Positions 55,615 to 64,000 of a DNA stretch of 64,000 nucleotides are shown one piece after another (position 1 is the stretch's first letter; each line of letters starts with the position of its first letter). The notes beneath the pieces are model-generated. The model worked only from the letters and a program-made list of their open reading frames with translations. It had not been told where the DNA came from and ran no database searches. The DNA is from an uncultured Pseudomonadota bacterium. GTDB lineage: Bacteria > Bdellovibrionota_C > UBA2361 > CALMIO01. Location: assembly GCA_937864035.1 (NCBI GenBank), contig CALMIO010000004.1, forward strand, positions 1 through 64,000. Direction: 5' to 3'. Both the position numbers and the translations under genes were made by a program.

Positions 55615-55843
55615 TAATTAAAAAATTAAAAATCAATAAAAAAATAAAACTAATAAAATAAGCCTTGTCGATAAAAAATACTATCGACAGCCTGAAAGGC
55701 TAACTAAATAACTAAAGAAATTGAATATTAGTTATCACAGCAAGCAATCTTCTAATTATATTATAGTTCGCTTGAAAAGTAAAGAAAAAAGGGAATCAAC
55801 CTGCAAAAGATTAGCTTTCTATCTTGTTTTCCTTACTATAAAG

Positions 55844-56845
55844 CTAATTCAAGGTAATAAGGGAGATTTCGGGCCTACAGTTAATTCGGTAGGGGATTTC
55901 TATAACACCGATACCCCTAGACACATAGACTTGCAAATTATGATCGGTTTTTGTTCTGTGTAAACCTGATTTAAATCTGTTATAGATTAAATTATATCCA
56001 CCAAGCGCTCCAAGCAGTGGAATAACTATCTGCCCTCCGTGAGTGTGACCGGACAGCGCTAGATCAAATTTTTTGTTATTACCCTCGCCAATTATCTCTG
56101 TGACATAATCAGGATTATGGGCTAGTAAAATGCGCACCTCTTGGTCTTTTTTGGCGGCAGTAAGATAATCAATTCGTGGAATACCAGTCCAAAAATCTTC
56201 AACCGCTACTATTTTTAGCTCGGCTTGATTTACTCGCATGCTCAAAGTTTCGTTGCCCATCACTTTGATTCCCGCTTCCTCAAATTTTTTCAATCCAGCC
56301 CGAGTGTCGAGCCAGCCGTCATGATTACCCAAGATGGCGAGTGTTTGCCGCGGAGAGTGTAATTTGCGAAGAATGCGCGATAATTTTTCAAAAATTGCCA
56401 TAATCAACTCGGGCGGTGCGGCTGAGCGCGAAGTGGTATAATGTTTGAACTCACGAAAGTCCGAATCTTTAGTCAGCTTTGCCGCGAAAGCTTTGCCTAG
56501 CAGACTATCTGGCAAACCAATATAATCTCCCAGTAATATAATCAGATCAGGTTTTAATTTATTGACCGCCTCGACGACTTCTTCGATTAAATCTCCCTTT
56601 ACAAAAACCCCGTAATGTATGTCAGCTATTAGAGCAATTCTAAAATTGCGCAGCGCCCCCGGTAAATTTTTAACTCCAATGAAAACTTCTTCAACTTGAA
56701 TATTGTTAGTGTCGATCGATAATGAACCGAGTAAATAAGAGGAGCTTGCGGCAAGTGTTGTCACTCCAGCGGCGCCAAATAAAAACGAACGACGGGAAAA
56801 TATTGGGCGTTTTATTTTATTTTTCTCAAGATTTTTAAAGCTCAC
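55844..56845 (-). CDS. Tat-exported metallophosphoesterase (YkuE-like)
   Basis: 333 residues. The N-terminus has a twin-arginine signal, FSRRSFLFGAAG (16-27), followed by a hydrophobic segment. The calcineurin-type motifs follow: ADIHYG (D75, H77), LLGDYIG (D107), LGNHDGWLD and SGHTHGGQ. This is the pattern of YkuE-like enzymes, which act on phosphoesters of envelope lipids or related substrates at the outer face of the membrane. Its start overlaps the stop of the 103-residue zinc-ribbon-like gene by four bases, so translation is coupled. Confidence 0.9.
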   Translation of the reverse strand: MSFKNLEKNKIKRPIFSRRSFLFGAAGVTTLAASSSYLLGSLSIDTNNIQVEEVFIGVKNLPGALRNFRIALIADIHYGVFVKGDLIEEVVEAVNKLKPDLIILLGDYIGLPDSLLGKAFAAKLTKDSDFREFKHYTTSRSAAPPELIMAIFEKLSRILRKLHSPRQTLAILGNHDGWLDTRAGLKKFEEAGIKVMGNETLSMRVNQAELKIVAVEDFWTGIPRIDYLTAAKKDQEVRILLAHNPDYVTEIIGEGNNKKFDLALSGHTHGGQIVIPLLGALGGYNLIYNRFKSGLHRTKTDHNLQVYVSRGIGVIEIPYRINCRPEISLITLN

Positions 56846-57153
56846 CGTTTGAGCAAACTTTCAAATAGGTTTTGAAGATATGATTTTTCATTAGCATTAT
56901 CTGAACCGCTTTTTTTGGAGGCGTTCTTGATAATTTGTTCGAGTTCACCAGCATCCAACCAAACCCCTTTTGAATCTTCACATTGATCAATCGTAACCCC
57001 CATAAATTCAATTTGCTTCATTGGTTTTCCGGTAATTGGACTGGGGCGAATGCGTTCTTTTTTTTCTTTCAATTTTTTCAGGGCTTCTTCATTCTGTTTA
57101 GCGAAAAACTGATCTTCTAAAGCTTTGCGGCGCTCTTCAAATGAATCACTCAT
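56842..57153 (-). CDS. TFIIB-type zinc-ribbon-like protein with degenerate cysteines
   Basis: 103 residues. Residues about 36-75 (SPITGKPMKQIEFMGVTIDQ, C57, then KGVWLDAGELEQI) match the bacterial zf-TFIIB pattern, CPxC...GVxVDxCxxCxGxWLDxGELE. Only one of the four metal-binding cysteines remains, so zinc binding is doubtful. The N-terminus is a charged helix (FEERRKALEDQFFAKQNEEAL) and the end is basic. It may be a structural or protein-binding remnant. It is coupled to the Tat-exported phosphoesterase (four-base overlap). Confidence 0.75.
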   Translation of the reverse strand: MSDSFEERRKALEDQFFAKQNEEALKKLKEKKERIRPSPITGKPMKQIEFMGVTIDQCEDSKGVWLDAGELEQIIKNASKKSGSDNANEKSYLQNLFESLLKR

Positions 57154-57220
57154 AAAAAGATTTTAAAAATATATTCAAAATACTAATTTATTTTATCTCA
57201 AAAGTTTCTTGTCCGCTAGC

Positions 57221-57250
57221 TTTACATCTTCCCTAGATTCGGGGTAAATT
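57221..57250 (+). promoter_or_regulatory. candidate promoter for tRNA-Gly
   Basis: TTTACA (57221-57226), an 18-base spacer and TAAATT (57245-57250), ending 12 bases before the tRNA. Confidence 0.45.
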
Positions 57251-57262
57251 ACCTATCAACGC

Positions 57263-57339
57263 GCGGGCGTAGCTCAGCTGGCTAGAGCGCTTCCTTGCCA
57301 AGGAAGAGGTCGAGGGTTCGAATCTCTTCGCCCGCTCCA
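57263..57339 (+). tRNA. tRNA-Gly (anticodon GCC)
   Basis: A full cloverleaf: acceptor GCGGGCG with CGCCCGC, D-arm AGCTCAGCTGGCTAGAGC, anticodon arm CTTCCTTGCCAAGGAAG (GCC), T-arm GAGGGTTCGAATCTC. The discriminator is T and CCA is encoded (57337-57339), unlike the other two tRNAs here. It lies between two minus-strand genes. Confidence 0.95.
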
Positions 57340-57379
57340 AAAAGGTTTATCGTTGCTCTTACAAGCCTTCCGTTAACTT

Positions 57380-59347
57380 TTATTTCTTATTTACAACTGC
57401 CTGCGGATCAGATTGTTGGTCCTCTGCTTTCTGATTATTACTAGCGGTTGGAATCAAAAAAGTTTTTTTAATAACAAACCAAACATCGCCATCGTTATTA
57501 AGCTGAATAATCCTCTGCTCATCTGAAACGTCACTAGCATAAGATAGATCGGAAGCCAAAACCGTGGAAAGCTCTAGTTGTTTGCTATCTGCCGAAAGAG
57601 CAGCGGAAACTTTAATTTTTCCTAAATGGCGGGAATTATTATTGCCGTTATAGGCGAAAATTTTTACCGGAGCTTCTCCAATATATTTATTATGACCAAC
57701 TGGCATTAGATCGACATAATCAATTTCAGCTCTTTTAAAAACAGGTTGTACGGGTAATCCCTCAATGATTTGCTGTTCAGTTAATGGTTTAATTTGATCA
57801 TTAAAATTTATCTTCAGCTTTGAAATCCTGGCCTTAGTCCCACCAATGATTTCAGCTGCAATTTCATAACCAAGTTCATCATCTTCAAATTGCATGGCGA
57901 ACTGAAGCTCCGAGGAGGCTTGCTCGCCGCCATTTATTTCGGCGTAACTATCTTCTAGGACTGTTTTGGCTTCTAGTTCGGCGCTATCTGATGATTCCGA
58001 TGAGCGAACTGTCAATTTGGGATCTTTTTCTGAGAGTGAAAAGTATAATCCATTAAAAATAATCAATAGTAAAACTCCGACTAACATTGGTGCCGCAATC
58101 TCTTTGTTTTCTCGAAAAAATTTGATCGGGGCAAGTTTTCTCCCCCTAACTTGTTGTGTTCCAGAATAAGGATTGACTAGTTCTGCTAAATTAGTTACAG
58201 GCGCTTGAGTCATTGTTTCTCCAGCGCTCAGGCTAACACTTGTGGAGGCGATGGGAGCTACAGAGGCGGTGCTAGTTACGTCATTTTGAAAAGTTACAGC
58301 TTCACCTGTTGTTAATGGAGCCTCTTGTTGAGCGGCGGAAGATTTATCTACGGCATTGGAAATATTTAAATTCCCACTGGTAGGTAAAGGTGTGCCAATA
58401 GATGCTATACTGCTTGCTAGTTCAGGATGCATTGAGATAGGTTCAGCTTCTTTTAACTGCAAGTCGAGCTCTGCTGAGGTGTTACTGACTGCAACTACTG
58501 CTTTTGCGGTTTGTTTCGGCGGCTGATTGTTGCTCTCTGTTTCGTCTCCATCAATAGTTAATTTTAAGGTGTCACTATGTTGATTCTCTGCTGTTTCGGT
58601 CATAGGAGCTGTTTTAGCTGGCGTAGGAGTTGGAATTACTAATATTGGCGGCGGCGAACTACCATCATCTGTCTCTAAAGAAAGTTTGATCTCGCTAAAC
58701 TGAGCCGTTTCTAATTTTTTTTCATTAATTGGATTAGAGTTAATCAATCCTGTGGTATTTTGCTGATCTTTTTGATTTTGAATAGAATCATCTAATTTTA
58801 AGCTCAAGCTATTTTCGGCTGGTGGCGTAATTTGCGCTGGTTGCTTTTGATCAACTAGATATTCTTTTATTTCTGGATCATTTGCGTCTTCTTCTGAAAG
58901 CTCAAAAACTTTTACGGGAGCTTCTTTTTTTTCAGAGATAGCTTTTTCTGAATTAACGGCGGCGTCTACTTCAAGCTCAAATTCGATCTGCTCTGAATCT
59001 TGAGAGGAGGTTGCTTTATTATCCTTGTTTTCAAGGGCTTCAGTCTCAGTTTCAACCTGTTCAAATGAGAGCTTTTTGTCTGAATCGTTATTTTTAGGTT
59101 TTACTAGTAGCACCTTAGCGCCGGCTTTAAGCAATGCCTGATGAGTAACCGTTAATTCTCCTTCCGATTTGGCGGTCATGATCAGACCATTTGATGAACT
59201 CAGGATGTTTTTAACTTGCTCGCTGGTTAAATTAAGATCAGCGATCAAAATACCTTTGATTTTTTGTTCAGCATCTTGGGCTCCATCTTGTAGGCCTTGG
59301 TAAATTAACGAAAAGGCCGTATCTTTTTCCGTCGCTGTTTCTTCCAT
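57380..59347 (-). CDS. large single-pass membrane protein with disordered cytoplasmic region
   Basis: 655 residues of unknown function. The first 85 residues form a small alpha/beta domain (IKGILIADLNLTSEQVKNIL, then LLKAGAKVLLVKPK) resembling the ribosomal L7/L12 C-terminal type fold in pattern only. Residues about 90-400 are low complexity, acidic and T/P/S-rich (VIPTPTPAKTAP). A single membrane helix lies near 417-437 (PMLVGVLLLIIFNGLYF), followed by about 215 periplasmic residues with a beta-rich appearance. There is no signal peptide, so the N-terminus is cytoplasmic. It could link a cytoplasmic sensor to the envelope. It is monocistronic. Confidence 0.7.
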   Translation of the reverse strand: MEETATEKDTAFSLIYQGLQDGAQDAEQKIKGILIADLNLTSEQVKNILSSSNGLIMTAKSEGELTVTHQALLKAGAKVLLVKPKNNDSDKKLSFEQVETETEALENKDNKATSSQDSEQIEFELEVDAAVNSEKAISEKKEAPVKVFELSEEDANDPEIKEYLVDQKQPAQITPPAENSLSLKLDDSIQNQKDQQNTTGLINSNPINEKKLETAQFSEIKLSLETDDGSSPPPILVIPTPTPAKTAPMTETAENQHSDTLKLTIDGDETESNNQPPKQTAKAVVAVSNTSAELDLQLKEAEPISMHPELASSIASIGTPLPTSGNLNISNAVDKSSAAQQEAPLTTGEAVTFQNDVTSTASVAPIASTSVSLSAGETMTQAPVTNLAELVNPYSGTQQVRGRKLAPIKFFRENKEIAAPMLVGVLLLIIFNGLYFSLSEKDPKLTVRSSESSDSAELEAKTVLEDSYAEINGGEQASSELQFAMQFEDDELGYEIAAEIIGGTKARISKLKINFNDQIKPLTEQQIIEGLPVQPVFKRAEIDYVDLMPVGHNKYIGEAPVKIFAYNGNNNSRHLGKIKVSAALSADSKQLELSTVLASDLSYASDVSDEQRIIQLNNDGDVWFVIKKTFLIPTASNNQKAEDQQSDPQAVVNKK

Positions 59348-59509
59348 TTGGATTATTAGTTCGATATTCCCAAAGATAAAGTAGTAAGACTTAGGGCAAA
59401 GAAGCCGGAAAATCTATACTGCTAACATAGATTATCGTTAGGTGTTTCTATGATCTTAACTATAAAGTTCAAGGCTCTCAGTATTGGCTAAATAGTCGAG
59501 TTTTTTTGG

Positions 59510-60175
59510 TTACTTAGGTTGGTTTGTAGTTTGTTTTATGGTTTCGCTTTTGGCAAGGTAAAGCTCAAAAAGAATCGGCAAAATAGAGATAAAAATAATA
59601 AGCAATATAACTAGAGAGAAATTGTTTCGCACTATATCTAAGCTGCCAAAAAAATAACCCGCTAGCACGCAGATTGTAACCCAAGCCACTCCGCCAATCA
59701 CGTTGTAAGTTAAAAATTTTCTGTAATTCATTATTCCAACACCAGCTAAAAATGGAGCGAATGTTCTGACAATCGGAACAAAACGAGCGATAACGATCGT
59801 TTTATTTCCATATTTTGCATAAAATTTTTGAGTTCGTTCAAGATATTGCGGCTTAAAAATTCTTGAATTCTTTCTTTTGAAAACAGGCGGACCTATGATT
59901 TTGCCGATCTGATAGTTGACGGAGTCGCCTAAAATAGCTGCGCTGATTAAAAATACAATGAGATAAGTTACATTCAGGGCGCCACCAGCGGCTAAAGCGC
60001 CAACCGCAAACAAAAGCGAGTCTCCCGGCAAGAAAGGGGTAATTACCAAACCAGTTTCGCAAAATACAATCAAAAAAAGCAGAAAATAAGTTAACTTACC
60101 ATAATTAACAAAAATTATCTCGAGGTGTTTGTTGATATGTAAAATAAAATCGACAAGCTGTAGCGCGTATTCCAT
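59510..60175 (-). CDS. DedA-family membrane protein
   Basis: 221 residues from ATG 60175; a longer frame to 60277 overlaps murG and is rejected. The DedA motifs are FCETGLVITPFLPGDSLLFAVGALA, the GDSVNYQIGKIIGPP segment, KYGNKTIVIARFVPIVRTFAPFLAGVGIMNYRKF and a C-terminal helix. DedA proteins are inner-membrane transporters, some of which recycle undecaprenyl phosphate or move lipids. That fits the preceding murG, a lipid II enzyme, five bases upstream in the same operon. Confidence 0.92.
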   Translation of the reverse strand: MEYALQLVDFILHINKHLEIIFVNYGKLTYFLLFLIVFCETGLVITPFLPGDSLLFAVGALAAGGALNVTYLIVFLISAAILGDSVNYQIGKIIGPPVFKRKNSRIFKPQYLERTQKFYAKYGNKTIVIARFVPIVRTFAPFLAGVGIMNYRKFLTYNVIGGVAWVTICVLAGYFFGSLDIVRNNFSLVILLIIFISILPILFELYLAKSETIKQTTNQPK

Positions 60176-60179
60176 ATGT

Positions 60180-61253
60180 TTAAAGTAGAAAGGCCTTAAT
60201 AATCTCTTTGATCTCTTTGAGGCCATCAAGTTGTTCGTACCTTGACATCTTATCAACGAAGTGAGCGCTCTCTGCAAGTAGTTTTTCTAGAGCTTGCGAA
60301 ACGTTTTCAATATTAGCGGACTCCTCCCTGATAACCAACGAGATGCCAGCTTGCTCAAAGATAGCGGCGTTTTCTAGTTGATCGCCTCGGCTGGCGCCGC
60401 GCGGCAGAGGTATAAGCAAAGCAGGTTTTTTTAAACGCAAAATCTCATAAAGAGTGTTTGCTCCAGCTCGGCTCAGTATCAGATCGGCCGCGGCAAAGAT
60501 ATCGCCGATTTCCGAGCCAACGTATTCAAACTGTTTATAACCGGAGATATTTTCAAGTTGCGGATTACTTTTACGTGCGCCTGTGATCTGAATAATTTCA
60601 AAATTTTTTAAGAGCGAATCAAGGTTATCACCGATAAATGTGTTTAAAAAAGCTGAGCCAGTGCTACCACCCATTACCAGCAATATCGGTAGTTTGCCAG
60701 ATAAGCCGCAAAACTGTAGACCTCGTTGGCGCGAACCATTAAGCAGGCTCTCACGCACCGGTGATCCGCAGATAACAACTTTTGAAGGGTCTTTGAAAAA
60801 TTTTAAACTTTCTTTGAAAGTCAACAGAATTTTGTTGGCGAGTGACGCTGTTAGTTTGGTTGTCAAACCGGGAGACAAATCTGATTCATGAATAATAATC
60901 GGAATTTTTAAAATCCAACTAGCGTAAACCACCGGCAACGAAACGAAACCACCTTTGGAAAAAACAAGTTGCGGTTTAAAACGATAAATAATGCATAAAG
61001 ATTGCAAAAAGCCAATCAACACTTTTAATGGATCTATGAAATTTTGGAGGCTAAAGTATCTCCGTAATTTACCGGAAAAAATCGGAGCAAATCTAATGCC
61101 TTCTTTTTTGATTAGCGATTCTTCGATACTTTTTTTTGAACCTATATAAAGAATAGAATCACTAGGAATCTCCAGCGCTTTAATGATGGCTATGTTTGGG
61201 ATAACGTGTCCTCCGGTGCCGCCACCGGTAAAAATAATTTTTTTTTGAGACAT
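60180..61253 (-). CDS. murG: UDP-GlcNAc:lipid I N-acetylglucosaminyltransferase
   Basis: 357 residues, usual MurG length. The N-terminal GTGGHVIPNIAIIKAL loop, a central VFSKGGFVSLPVVYASWILK, HESDLSPGLTTK, LVMGGSTGSAFLN and the C-terminal nucleotide-sugar site with AADLILSRAGANTLYEIL and LPRGASRGDQLENA are all present. MurG adds GlcNAc to lipid I to make lipid II on the inner face of the cytoplasmic membrane. It is normally in the dcw cluster; here it stands with dedA instead. It diverges from glmS, the gene supplying glucosamine 6-phosphate for the same pathway. Confidence 0.97.
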   Translation of the reverse strand: MSQKKIIFTGGGTGGHVIPNIAIIKALEIPSDSILYIGSKKSIEESLIKKEGIRFAPIFSGKLRRYFSLQNFIDPLKVLIGFLQSLCIIYRFKPQLVFSKGGFVSLPVVYASWILKIPIIIHESDLSPGLTTKLTASLANKILLTFKESLKFFKDPSKVVICGSPVRESLLNGSRQRGLQFCGLSGKLPILLVMGGSTGSAFLNTFIGDNLDSLLKNFEIIQITGARKSNPQLENISGYKQFEYVGSEIGDIFAAADLILSRAGANTLYEILRLKKPALLIPLPRGASRGDQLENAAIFEQAGISLVIREESANIENVSQALEKLLAESAHFVDKMSRYEQLDGLKEIKEIIKAFLL

Positions 61254-61452
61254 GATTTATTCGTCAATAATCTTTGGCCGGTGGTTTTAAACGAGTCAAT
61301 TTCACCAGTTTGCCGATATTTTTTAAATTTTTCAGGTCTACTTGCAAGCTAACCAATTTTTAGTTACCCTCAAAATCCATTTAGCCAATTACTCTATTTT
61401 AATGTAATCTGATATTCAAGCAAGAATTATAAATAAAGGAGTATAATATATA

Positions 61453-63333
61453 ATGTGTGGTATTGTTGGTTATATCGGCTTCCGCGACGCATTAGAAGTT
61501 ATTCCTGCCGCTCTTGAAAAGCTTGAGTATCGTGGTTATGACTCAGCTGGTGTTGCTATTATTGAAGACAATCAACTAAAAACTTATCGAGCAGTTGGCA
61601 AATTAGCAGCTCTTAAACAACACTTAGCAGATAGGAAGGATCGTGGTCAGATTCGCCGCCTAGGAATTGGTCATACCCGTTGGGCAACTCATGGAAGACC
61701 ATCTGAAAATAACGCGCACCCTCACTCGGTAGGTCGTGTTAGCCTGATTCATAACGGTATTATTGAAAATTATTTGGAACTTAAAAGCAAATTAACCGCT
61801 TTAGGCTTGCGCTTTCAATCTGATACTGATAGCGAAGTAGCCGCTTTGCTCTTTAATCATTATTTAAAAGAGGGTTATCAGGGTATTAAAGCATTATTTG
61901 CAACCTGCAAAGATATTAGAGGGAGTTACGCCTTTGTGGCGTTGGACAGCGAAGCTCCAGAAAGAATTTTTGTAGCTAAAAATTCAACACCGATTATTGT
62001 TGGTATTGGTCAAGGTGAGTTTTTTGTTGCTAGCGACATTCCGGCTTTGTTGCAATTTACCCGAGAAATTATCATTTTAGAAGATGGGGATTTTGCTGAA
62101 ATCTCCAAAGATAAGCTTGAGATATTTGAAAGAGATAAAAGCGGCCAATTGATCCCAACTAAACGAGGGACACAAATAATCAATTGGGATCCAATAACTG
62201 CTCAAAAAAGTGGTTATAAACACTTTATGTTGAAAGAGATCTTTGAGCAGGAAACCGTTGTGCGCGACTCTTTTAGGGGGCGCTTGTCCCTTAATCCACC
62301 CTCCATAACTTTAAGCGATAGTCTTCATTGGACTCCAGCTCAGATTAAATCTCTTAAAGGTGTTGTTATTATTGGTTGTGGTTCCGCTTGGCATGCTGGC
62401 TTAATAGGGAAATTTTATCTTGAAAAATTTGCCCAACTTCCTTGCTATGTTGACTATGCTTCTGAATATCGTTATCGGCCGCAGCTTCTCGATCAGAATT
62501 ATTTGGTATTAGCGATTTCCCAGAGCGGAGAAACTCTAGATACGTTAGCGGCTTTTGACAGGGCGCTTGTCAATTTTTCTAAAGAATCTTACAAACCGGC
62601 TCCGTTGAGCGCCGCAATTTGTAATGTTGTTGGCTCGTCCTTGGCGCGAAGGTGTCAAAATGTTATTTTTAACCAAGCTGGTCCTGAAATTAGCGTAGCT
62701 TCAACCAAAGCTTTCACGACTCAGCTCGTGTGCCTCTACTTGCTATCGCTTTATATTGGTTCGGTAAGAGGTATTATCACTGAAGATCAACTGCAAGTTA
62801 AGATTAATGATTTATTAGTTTTACCGAAAGCAATTGCTCAGATACTTGATCAAGCTAAGCAAATCGAAGAGGTAGCAAAAAACTATTTTAAGGCGCGAGA
62901 TTTTCTATTTTTAGGCAGAGGCAATTGTTATCCGATTGCTCTTGAGGGGGCGTTAAAATTAAAAGAGATCTCTTACATTCATGCCGAAGGGTATCCGGCT
63001 GGCGAAATGAAACATGGCCCATTAGCTTTAATTGATGAAAACTTGCCGGTGGTCATGTTGCTTAATAAATCTAAAGATCTTTTTGAAAAAAGCTTGGCTA
63101 ATATGAAGGAGGCGCAGGCTCGCGGAGCCCGCGTCATAGCGATTTCAGATGTTGAAGCTGATTATCAGCAGTGGGATGTTAATAATTTGATTCTTGCCCC
63201 TTTTATATCGGAAGATCTTTCGCCGATTCTTTTTACTGTTCCTTTGCAATTACTAGCATATTATGTAGCGGTGCTTAATGGCACGGATGTTGATTTGCCG
63301 CGCAATTTAGCAAAAAGTGTTACAGTTGAATAA
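61453..63333 (+). CDS. glmS: glutamine-fructose-6-phosphate aminotransferase (isomerizing)
   Basis: 626 residues. The N-terminal glutaminase begins with the nucleophile C2 (MCGIVGYIG), with YRGYDSAGVA, GHTRWATHG and HNGIIENY. Two SIS sugar-isomerase domains follow (IIGCGSAWHAG, AISQSGETLDTL, AEGYPAGEMKHGPLALI) and the C-terminus ends DLPRNLAKSVTVE, the standard GlmS tail. It makes glucosamine 6-phosphate for peptidoglycan and LPS. A good AAAGGAG ribosome-binding site lies upstream. No glmS ribozyme is recognisable in the 200-base leader shared with divergent murG. Confidence 0.98.
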   Translation: MCGIVGYIGFRDALEVIPAALEKLEYRGYDSAGVAIIEDNQLKTYRAVGKLAALKQHLADRKDRGQIRRLGIGHTRWATHGRPSENNAHPHSVGRVSLIHNGIIENYLELKSKLTALGLRFQSDTDSEVAALLFNHYLKEGYQGIKALFATCKDIRGSYAFVALDSEAPERIFVAKNSTPIIVGIGQGEFFVASDIPALLQFTREIIILEDGDFAEISKDKLEIFERDKSGQLIPTKRGTQIINWDPITAQKSGYKHFMLKEIFEQETVVRDSFRGRLSLNPPSITLSDSLHWTPAQIKSLKGVVIIGCGSAWHAGLIGKFYLEKFAQLPCYVDYASEYRYRPQLLDQNYLVLAISQSGETLDTLAAFDRALVNFSKESYKPAPLSAAICNVVGSSLARRCQNVIFNQAGPEISVASTKAFTTQLVCLYLLSLYIGSVRGIITEDQLQVKINDLLVLPKAIAQILDQAKQIEEVAKNYFKARDFLFLGRGNCYPIALEGALKLKEISYIHAEGYPAGEMKHGPLALIDENLPVVMLLNKSKDLFEKSLANMKEAQARGARVIAISDVEADYQQWDVNNLILAPFISEDLSPILFTVPLQLLAYYVAVLNGTDVDLPRNLAKSVTVE

Positions 63334-63467
63334 TCTCAGAGGAAAACTCTCGTTCCTTTTTCCCTAGCTGGCATTTAAAGCTTTTTTATTAATCGCTTAT
63401 TGTTTGCCGGCGCTTTTCTTCCCTTCAATATGAAAGCGGCTTAAAAGCAGATTTTTTTAGGTTAGTT

Positions 63468-63496
63468 TTGTTTAGCCGAAGTTTTTCTGCTATAAT
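63468..63496 (+). promoter_or_regulatory. candidate promoter for the terminal gene
   Basis: TTGTTT (63468-63473), a 17-base spacer and a perfect TATAAT (63491-63496), 28 bases before the ATG at 63525. Confidence 0.5.
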
Positions 63497-63524
63497 TATT
63501 CTTTTTAGTCTAAATTTAAATCAT

Positions 63525-64000
63525 ATGGCTTCTCTGCTATCACCTTCTGATAGACAACGATCCGTTGGTGAATATGACCCTACTTTGTCCATACAATTGC
63601 CTGCATTTGAAGGCAAAAAGCTTTCCGTTCGCGCGCAATTATATCTTCATCCAAGCTCTAGCTCTCGTCGAGTTGGAATCGTGGGCTACCTTTTTTTTGA
63701 AGGGAAAGAGCCGCTCGTGCTTTTGCCAGTTGAAATTGAAAAGTTACCAAAATGCGGCTTAAATCTTGAAGTTGGATCGCAAACAACCTTTCCGGTTGCC
63801 ACCACCAATGGTAAGGCTACTCAAAGGCTACCAAAGATATATCTTGACGCGCCAAAGACAAGAAAAATTTTAATCTCTGCCAAACAATCGGTTGTTTTCC
63901 CTAAAGAGAGTTTTTCTCTTTATCAACTAAGGCTAATAGTTGATACTTTAAACGGCTCTCCTGCGGAATTAAGCAATCCTAATTATTATCGAGTTAAGGC
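63525..64000 (+). CDS. hypothetical protein, 3' truncated by the window edge
   Basis: An open frame of at least 158 codons runs from ATG 63525 to the end of the window with no stop. It begins MASLLSPSDRQRSVGEYDP and continues with a beta-rich, soluble sequence (LSIQLPAFEGKKLSVRAQLY, VGIVGYLFFEGKEPLVLLPV, and a later KTRKILISAKQSVVFPKE). There is no signal peptide or recognised motif. A good promoter and its long frame support it as a real gene; the family cannot be judged from this part. Confidence 0.7.
   Translation, partial: MASLLSPSDRQRSVGEYDPTLSIQLPAFEGKKLSVRAQLYLHPSSSSRRVGIVGYLFFEGKEPLVLLPVEIEKLPKCGLNLEVGSQTTFPVATTNGKATQRLPKIYLDAPKTRKILISAKQSVVFPKESFSLYQLRLIVDTLNGSPAELSNPNYYRVK

Noticed and set aside
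60176..60277. Longer DedA start at 60277
   Set aside because: It would overlap the end of murG by nearly 100 bases and adds a basic non-DedA-like leader; ATG 60175 begins at the normal family start.
61254..61452. glmS ribozyme in the glmS leader
   Set aside because: None of the conserved ribozyme core is recognisable in this AT-rich 200-base region.

Overview
The window is 64 kb of an AT-rich genome (about 40% GC by eye) from a Gram-negative bacterium. An outer membrane with LPS is implied by lptF/lptG, a Pal-type OmpA lipoprotein and several lipoprotein signal peptides. Class III (prepilin-type) signals, a membrane pyrophosphatase, a PrkA-YeaH-SpoVR cluster and many secreted proteins with Pro-Thr linkers, FG-GAP or EF-hand repeats point to a deltaproteobacterium-like or related environmental lineage. 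I cannot fix the phylum from sequence alone. Shine-Dalgarno sequences are often weak, and GTG or TTG starts are fairly common.

Layout. 1-2511: a cluster of short GGGTGGCACC repeats, a PPP-like metallophosphoesterase and a 2OG-Fe(II) oxygenase-like gene whose 5' part is split by a 9-base homopolymer. 2512-8102: a triple-BON periplasmic protein translationally coupled to a SNF2 helicase, then a large orphan. 8278-17121: tRNA-Lys, a lipoprotein, TerC, two secreted paralogues sharing an undescribed 'IDDF' domain, a DUF3108 protein, a PlsC-like acyltransferase, tRNA-Leu and a glycosidase-like lipoprotein. 17200-22221: pheS-pheT (PheT lacks the tRNA-binding domain), a cyclophilin and a DsbA-like protein. 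22914-25774: a helicase-C/DbpA-RBD protein without a DEAD domain, and a beta-propeller protein. 26176-32476: prkA-yeaH-spoVR and an FG-GAP protein. 33047-37791: an RRM protein, membrane pyrophosphatase and ftsY. 37836-42319: a small Tad/Flp-like pilin cluster (pseudopilin, TadE-like, TadG-like, Flp-like). 42393-43613: an IS630-family element with a broken transposase. 43789-53823: dxs, pal, an M20 peptidase, a polyprenyl-phosphate sugar transferase, an orphan, rplM-rpsI and lptF-lptG. 53830-64000: a repeat element, a collagen-like protein, an S21 with a long N-terminal extension, a Tat-exported phosphoesterase, a degenerate TFIIB-type zinc-ribbon protein, tRNA-Gly, a large single-pass membrane orphan, murG-dedA, glmS and a gene running off the end.

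The housekeeping genes supply tRNA charging, ribosome assembly, isoprenoid and peptidoglycan precursors, LPS export and protein targeting. The most unusual content is accessory: a dispersed palindromic repeat that forms about 143-bp inverted-repeat elements, the homopolymer-split oxygenase, the compact pilin cluster without visible assembly ATPase, the IDDF secreted family, and several housekeeping-family proteins with lost or added domains (PheT, DEAD helicase, S21, zinc ribbon).
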